This document shows positions 22,663 through 25,539 of a stretch of DNA of 25,539 nucleotides, in pieces. The DNA comes from 2-12-FULL-42-15 sp964196565. GTDB taxonomy: Bacteria > Pseudomonadota > Gammaproteobacteria > Coxiellales > Coxiellaceae. The stretch spans positions 1 through 25,539 of the forward strand of contig CAXMUH010000014.1 in assembly GCA_964196565.1 (NCBI GenBank), read 5' to 3'. A program made the translations under genes and the position numbers. Below the pieces are notes generated by a model. That model did not search any database, had not been told where the DNA came from, and saw only the letters and a list, made by a program, of their open reading frames with translations. Within the stretch, counting starts at the first letter, position 1. Every line of letters begins with the position of its first letter.

Positions 22663-22985
22663 ACTGCCCAGTTAAATATTTTTTTGATACAAAAGCTCGC
22701 GAAGATAATTATAGGCGCAAAGATTTTTTAGGCTTCGTCATTCCGGCGTATGCCGGAATCTCATTAATTTGGCGCTTAATTCAAGAGATCCCAGCTTTTG
22801 CTGGGATGACAGCGGTGAGGCCTTCGCCCACTCATTTTACCTTAACTTTTTTCCGTAGGTATTTATATGGATATCTTTTCTTAAAACAAAGTATTACTCT
22901 ATAAAAATACTTTATTTGTTACGATATAAGGTGAAAAAAATAAATACTGGATCATAAGATAATGTAAATATTGGAGGGTGTTTTT
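22663..22985. other. Spacer with a palindromic repeat, then AT-rich leader
   Basis: Apart from the repeat at 22737-22810 and the leader block shared with the paralogue, nothing is supported here. A weak AACT/AGTT stem followed by seven T residues lies right after the channel gene (22660-22687) and may end its transcript. Confidence 0.4.
22737..22810. repeat. GTCATTCCGGC palindromic repeat pair
   Basis: Two hairpins, ATTCCGGC/GCCGGAAT (22740-22759) and ATCCCAGC/GCTGGGAT (22788-22807), are bracketed by GTCAT and ATGAC, so the whole element is also an inverted repeat. Similar palindromes are widespread in intracellular proteobacteria. Confidence 0.75.
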
Positions 22986-22991
22986 GTGAGA
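22948..22991 (+). repeat. Leader block, copy 1
   Basis: This 44-base block runs from TGGAT to the GTGAGA start of the next gene and includes GGAGGG. It matches 23666-23709 at 37 of 44 positions, indicating a tandem duplication of promoter/leader and gene start. Confidence 0.7.
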
Positions 22992-23510
22992 GATGAAAAA
23001 AATTCTGGTGATTTGCACGTCAACAACCAAGCTGTTAGGAGGCCTCGAGGATATACGATATATGATTTATATCGTGATTTACCATCAAGCGGGCAGGTTC
23101 TTGCTTGCTTTGCGCTCTTTTCTATAGGCCTTCGTGGTTTCCAAATTTTTTCATATGATTCTAGAAGATGTGATCTATGGATAGACGCTCATAATTCCGT
23201 AATAATTCAATGGAGAGACGTGAATGAAGGTATAAGACAATTTTCAAAGAGTATTGAAGTTGCGACTGTTGATGCCGTTGACTTAGAATTGAAGTTGGAT
23301 ACAGCGAAGTATGAGTGTTCCTCCGTTCTTTTTAAGAATGAGGAAACTTGCATCAAAAAGCTAGAAGGTGCTAAGCAAAAATTAAAAGTTAAAGAAGAGG
23401 AAATCACTAATTACGCTAATGAAAAGGATGCGCTCAAAGCAGAAGGGCAAGTACTTCATAAACGCATGGATGAATTGGATGAGATCAGAGCTAGTTTATG
23501 TAGTTATTGA
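22986..23510 (+). CDS. Hypothetical membrane protein with coiled-coil C-terminus
   Basis: I do not recognise this 174-residue protein. GTG 22986 is chosen because GGAGG sits 8 bases upstream and the duplicated copy conserves the same GTGAGA start. The N-terminal 36 residues are polar and basic. One hydrophobic segment (VLACFALFSIGLRGFQIF, about 38-56) follows, then a soluble part. Residues about 115-170 are strongly charged, helical and heptad-like (IKKLEGAKQKLKVKEEEI), predicting a coiled coil, and several Cys residues occur (Cys62, 109, 120, 172). Single-pass topology with a coiled coil recalls secreted effectors or envelope scaffolds, but no motif proves it. The gene is AT-rich like its spacer. 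Confidence 0.65.
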   Translation: MRDEKNSGDLHVNNQAVRRPRGYTIYDLYRDLPSSGQVLACFALFSIGLRGFQIFSYDSRRCDLWIDAHNSVIIQWRDVNEGIRQFSKSIEVATVDAVDLELKLDTAKYECSSVLFKNEETCIKKLEGAKQKLKVKEEEITNYANEKDALKAEGQVLHKRMDELDEIRASLCSY

Positions 23511-23703
23511 TAGTGGTTCTTGAAAAAGTTAGGCGTCGCAGATGCTTATTTTGATTCACCTTATGTTAACTTTTTCCTATCGGTAGTTGCATTGCTATCT
23601 TTTAATCAAAAAAATTACTATTTTATGTGCTATGAGATGAGTTTTTATCGCTGAACAGATAACATTGGATTATAAAACAATTTAAATATTAGAGGGTGCT
23701 ATT
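23511..23703. other. Spacer resembling the leader of the upstream gene
   Basis: Beyond the 44-base block, the region shares TTAACTTTTT and TATCTTTT words in the same order with 22843-22985. It appears to be the duplicated upstream region of the truncated paralogue. No further gene is seen. Confidence 0.45.
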
Positions 23704-23811
23704 GTGAGACATAGAAGAAACGAAGATAATTTGCAAAACACAAATCAAAATACGATACAACATCAAACCAATGCGGCTATTTTGCCATCTCCTATGAAGG
23801 TTGTATGGTAA
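23704..23811 (+). pseudogene. Truncated tandem paralogue of the preceding gene
   Basis: GTG 23704, preceded by GAGGG, opens a 35-codon frame (MRHRRNEDNLQNTNQNTI..., ending MKVVW). Its leader is 84% identical to that of the gene at 22986, and its first residues resemble MRDEKNSGDLHVNNQ, with R, N, D-L and N-Q in register. It then stops before any membrane or coiled-coil part. The simplest reading is a duplicated gene that lost its body; a functional short peptide cannot be excluded. Confidence 0.55.
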
Positions 23812-23888
23812 TGAAAAACGTAACGAACGCTCTGTTCATGAGGAAAATCAACCTTTTATTTGTGTAAGTAGAGATGTTTAAGAGTTAA

Positions 23889-23972
23889 GTAGGTTGGGTT
23901 GAGTACCACGAAGCCCAACAAATTAGCTTCGTTCTCCATTCGTTGGGCTTCATTTCATTCAACTCAACCTAC
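23889..23972. repeat. Inverted repeat downstream of rdgC
   Basis: GTAGGTTGGGTTGAGT...GAAGCCCAAC at 23889-23919 is mirrored at 23942-23972 (about 84% pairing, 22-base loop). GTAGGTTGGGTTGAG/GAAGCCCAACA hairpins are a widespread proteobacterial intergenic repeat. Here it could end transcripts converging from both sides. Confidence 0.75.
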
Positions 23973-23995
23973 GGTATAATAGTCGTCTAACAATG

Positions 23996-24934
23996 TTATG
24001 CCATCGTCACAATTTTTTCTTTTGCCTCAGCTGAATCTTCACTATGTTCCAAAAAGAACGGCAATAAGTCATCCATAAATTGGCTCACGGTTTTAGCCAT
24101 AATGATAAAGTCACTGGCAAAACGCTCTTCAGCTGTTTCACTCATCCCGTCTCGAGCCAGTTCTTTTATAGCCTCTAAAAATTTAACGCTACTGATGCTG
24201 AAATCCTGTTTGAGTGTAAAGTGAATTTGATCACACCATTCGAATGCGAGTTGAGTTGCGATGCTGCCGTCTTTGATAAAGGCTTGCACTTTATCGCTTA
24301 ATAAATCCTGCTTTTTAAACCGAACAGTACCGCCATTTTCATCGACTTCTTTTAATAAGCACGCATCTGCAAGGTTTAACGTGTTAGGGTAATCATTGTT
24401 TGTTAGCCATTGTGTCATTACCCGTGGAATTGAAGTCAGCTCTGGGGCAGAAATAGAGTTACCGGTGCACTTCATCAGCATGGAGATAAAGTGAGCTAAG
24501 CGTTTGCTGCTGGCACTGTCAATAATCAGCCAGTTTTTTTTGGTATCGATGTAGCCATTGACGTAAGATGATTTGGTGAAGGCTTTGGACAGCAGCGTTT
24601 GATAGATATCATCCTTAAGACGCTCTTTTTCATCCTTATATATGCGACGTCCGCTTTTGCTCTCAAGCTGTTTAATTTCTGCCATAAGGTGTTCGCGTAC
24701 CACAGATGCTGGTAGCACCTTCTCCTCAATTCGCAGCCGAATCATCATATAACCGTTTTGCCCATAAACCAGCGGTTGATCGCTGTCCCCAATGGGTTGT
24801 ACCCAACCATAGCTTGAGGGATGAGATTTTGGGCATGGTCTGAAGGCGCTGTTAGCGAGCTCTGAATCGAGCTTATCGGGGTTATAGGCCATAGGTGATT
24901 GAAACTGGAAAAACTGTATATTTTTAAACCACAT
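23996..24934 (-). CDS. rdgC: Recombination-associated protein RdgC
   Basis: RdgC is a ring-forming dimeric DNA-binding protein that limits RecA filament formation and is linked to replication restart and, in Neisseria, to pilin variation. The 312-residue protein has the family length and its N-terminus (MWFKNIQFFQF), with the typical PCP-x6-GWVQPIG region near 33-48 and the VLPASVVREHLMAEI and GRRIYKDEKERLKDDI segments. TKKNWLIIDSASSKRLAHFI is also characteristic. AAGGA 8 bases before the ATG supports the start. It is divergent from the tRNA-fMet-rimP unit. Confidence 0.95.
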   Translation of the reverse strand: MWFKNIQFFQFQSPMAYNPDKLDSELANSAFRPCPKSHPSSYGWVQPIGDSDQPLVYGQNGYMMIRLRIEEKVLPASVVREHLMAEIKQLESKSGRRIYKDEKERLKDDIYQTLLSKAFTKSSYVNGYIDTKKNWLIIDSASSKRLAHFISMLMKCTGNSISAPELTSIPRVMTQWLTNNDYPNTLNLADACLLKEVDENGGTVRFKKQDLLSDKVQAFIKDGSIATQLAFEWCDQIHFTLKQDFSISSVKFLEAIKELARDGMSETAEERFASDFIIMAKTVSQFMDDLLPFFLEHSEDSAEAKEKIVTMA

Positions 24935-25032
24935 AGATCGCTTTCCTTGTTAAATCTCAAAAAGATGGCCATTGTCGCATACCCACGAATATGGTGTAAA
25001 CTGTGATTAACGCAGTAATGACGTGAGCTATC

Positions 25033-25062
25033 TCTATACGCAACCCTTGTCTTTTGATTCAA
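25033..25062 (-). promoter_or_regulatory. Possible rdgC promoter, overlapping the divergent tRNA promoter
   Basis: On the minus strand TTGAAT (25057-25062) and TATAGA (25033-25038) are 18 bases apart, about 100 bases before the rdgC ATG. Overlap with the tRNA promoter at 25047-25075 would make the two mutually exclusive. Confidence 0.4.
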
Positions 25063-25075
25063 TTGCCTATACTAT
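25047..25075 (+). promoter_or_regulatory. Probable promoter of tRNA-fMet-rimP
   Basis: TTGTCT (25047-25052) is followed 17 bases later by TACTAT (25070-25075), or at 15 bases by TATACT (25068-25073). The tRNA begins at 25087. Confidence 0.5.
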
Positions 25076-25086
25076 ATTTCGGCCGA

Positions 25087-25163
<77 letters not shown>

Positions 25164-25217
25164 AATATGCTCTCTCTGGTAGAGAGGGTGGGTGAGTAGC
25201 AAAACAGTAGTTGAAGT

Positions 25218-25241
25218 AGAGGGGCCATGTGCCCTTTTTTG
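25218..25241 (+). terminator. Possible attenuating terminator before rimP
   Basis: AGGGGC pairs with GCCCTT (one G-U pair) over a five-base loop and runs into six T residues at 25235-25240. A small CTCTCT/AGAGAG hairpin lies upstream near 25170-25187. A leaky terminator between the tRNA and rimP would separate abundant tRNA from the mRNA. Confidence 0.55.
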
Positions 25242-25267
25242 TTTCTTAGAAAAGGTAGGTTTTTTGC

Positions 25268-25539
25268 ATGGCAGTGACGGTTGACAAGTTACAACAGATA
25301 ATTGCTCCAGCGGTAGAAGCGTTGGGATTTGAGTTATATGGTTGTGTGCTTCATGCTGAGATGAATCGCAGTACTTTGATCGTATATATAGAGCGACCAG
25401 AAGGGGTAAACTGTGATGACTGTGCTAAAATCAGCCGTCAAGTAGGGGCACTACTTGATGTAGAAGACCCCATTAGTGGTCGATATAGTTTGGAGGTTTC
25501 ATCTCCTGGTATTGACCGGCCATTATTTCGCTTGCCGCA
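25268..25539 (+). CDS. rimP: Ribosome maturation factor RimP (5' part, cut by the window edge)
   Basis: RimP assists maturation of the 30S ribosomal subunit. The first 90 codons are present and the frame is open to the window end. Typical features are LQQIIAPAVEALGFELYGC, the CDDCAKISRQVGALLD helix and the strongly conserved LEVSSPGIDRPLFR. The ribosome binding site is a modest AAAGGTAGG. Gene order predicts nusA and infB next. Confidence 0.95.
   Translation, partial: MAVTVDKLQQIIAPAVEALGFELYGCVLHAEMNRSTLIVYIERPEGVNCDDCAKISRQVGALLDVEDPISGRYSLEVSSPGIDRPLFRLP

Noticed and set aside
22660..22687. Intrinsic terminator after the channel gene
   Set aside because: The stem is only four perfect pairs; the T-run alone is not enough to list it as a feature.

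Overview
The window looks like the chromosome of an AT-rich gammaproteobacterium of the Legionellales (Coxiella/Legionella/Berkiella-like). Three things point there: the gene order tpiA-secG-tRNA-Leu-nuoA..N followed by an initiator tRNA and rimP; a eukaryote-type sterol reductase, a gene known from Coxiella; and AT-rich spacers full of hairpin repeats. I cannot name the species from sequence alone.

Layout. Positions 1-530 hold no convincing gene, but include a compact RNA-like fold closed by a strong intrinsic terminator. Next come a sterol C-14/C-24 reductase family gene (626-1981), a possible 27-codon membrane peptide on the minus strand (2014-2097), a 150-bp inverted-repeat element (2384-2533) and an unrecognised membrane protein (2653-3204). 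A good promoter precedes tpiA-secG (3295-4442). A 445-bp repeat-rich spacer leads to tRNA-Leu(GAG). The complete 14-subunit NADH:quinone oxidoreductase (complex I) operon, nuoA to nuoN, fills 5043-20115. It is tightly packed, often with overlapping stop and start codons, and opens up in two places: a long hairpin element between nuoI and nuoJ, and a small lipoprotein gene plus four strong hairpins between nuoM and nuoN.

After nuoN the window is accessory-like: an outer-membrane protein joining a beta-barrel domain to a PagL-like lipid A deacylase domain; a multi-pass membrane protein ending in a two-helix ion-channel module with an odd selectivity filter, apparently leaderless; an unknown membrane/coiled-coil protein with a truncated tandem paralogue behind it; and rdgC on the minus strand. 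The window ends in the conserved tRNA-fMet-rimP locus, with rimP cut by the edge.

How it fits together: NuoEFG oxidise NADH, NuoBCDI carry electrons to quinone, and NuoAHJKLMN form the proton-pumping membrane arm. The lipoprotein inside the operon carries a twin CX3C cysteine pattern and is the most intriguing protein. The most intriguing DNA signal is a family of 115-135 bp hairpins (4738-4857, 13582-13696, 21451-21584) whose arms differ between copies yet pair within each copy.
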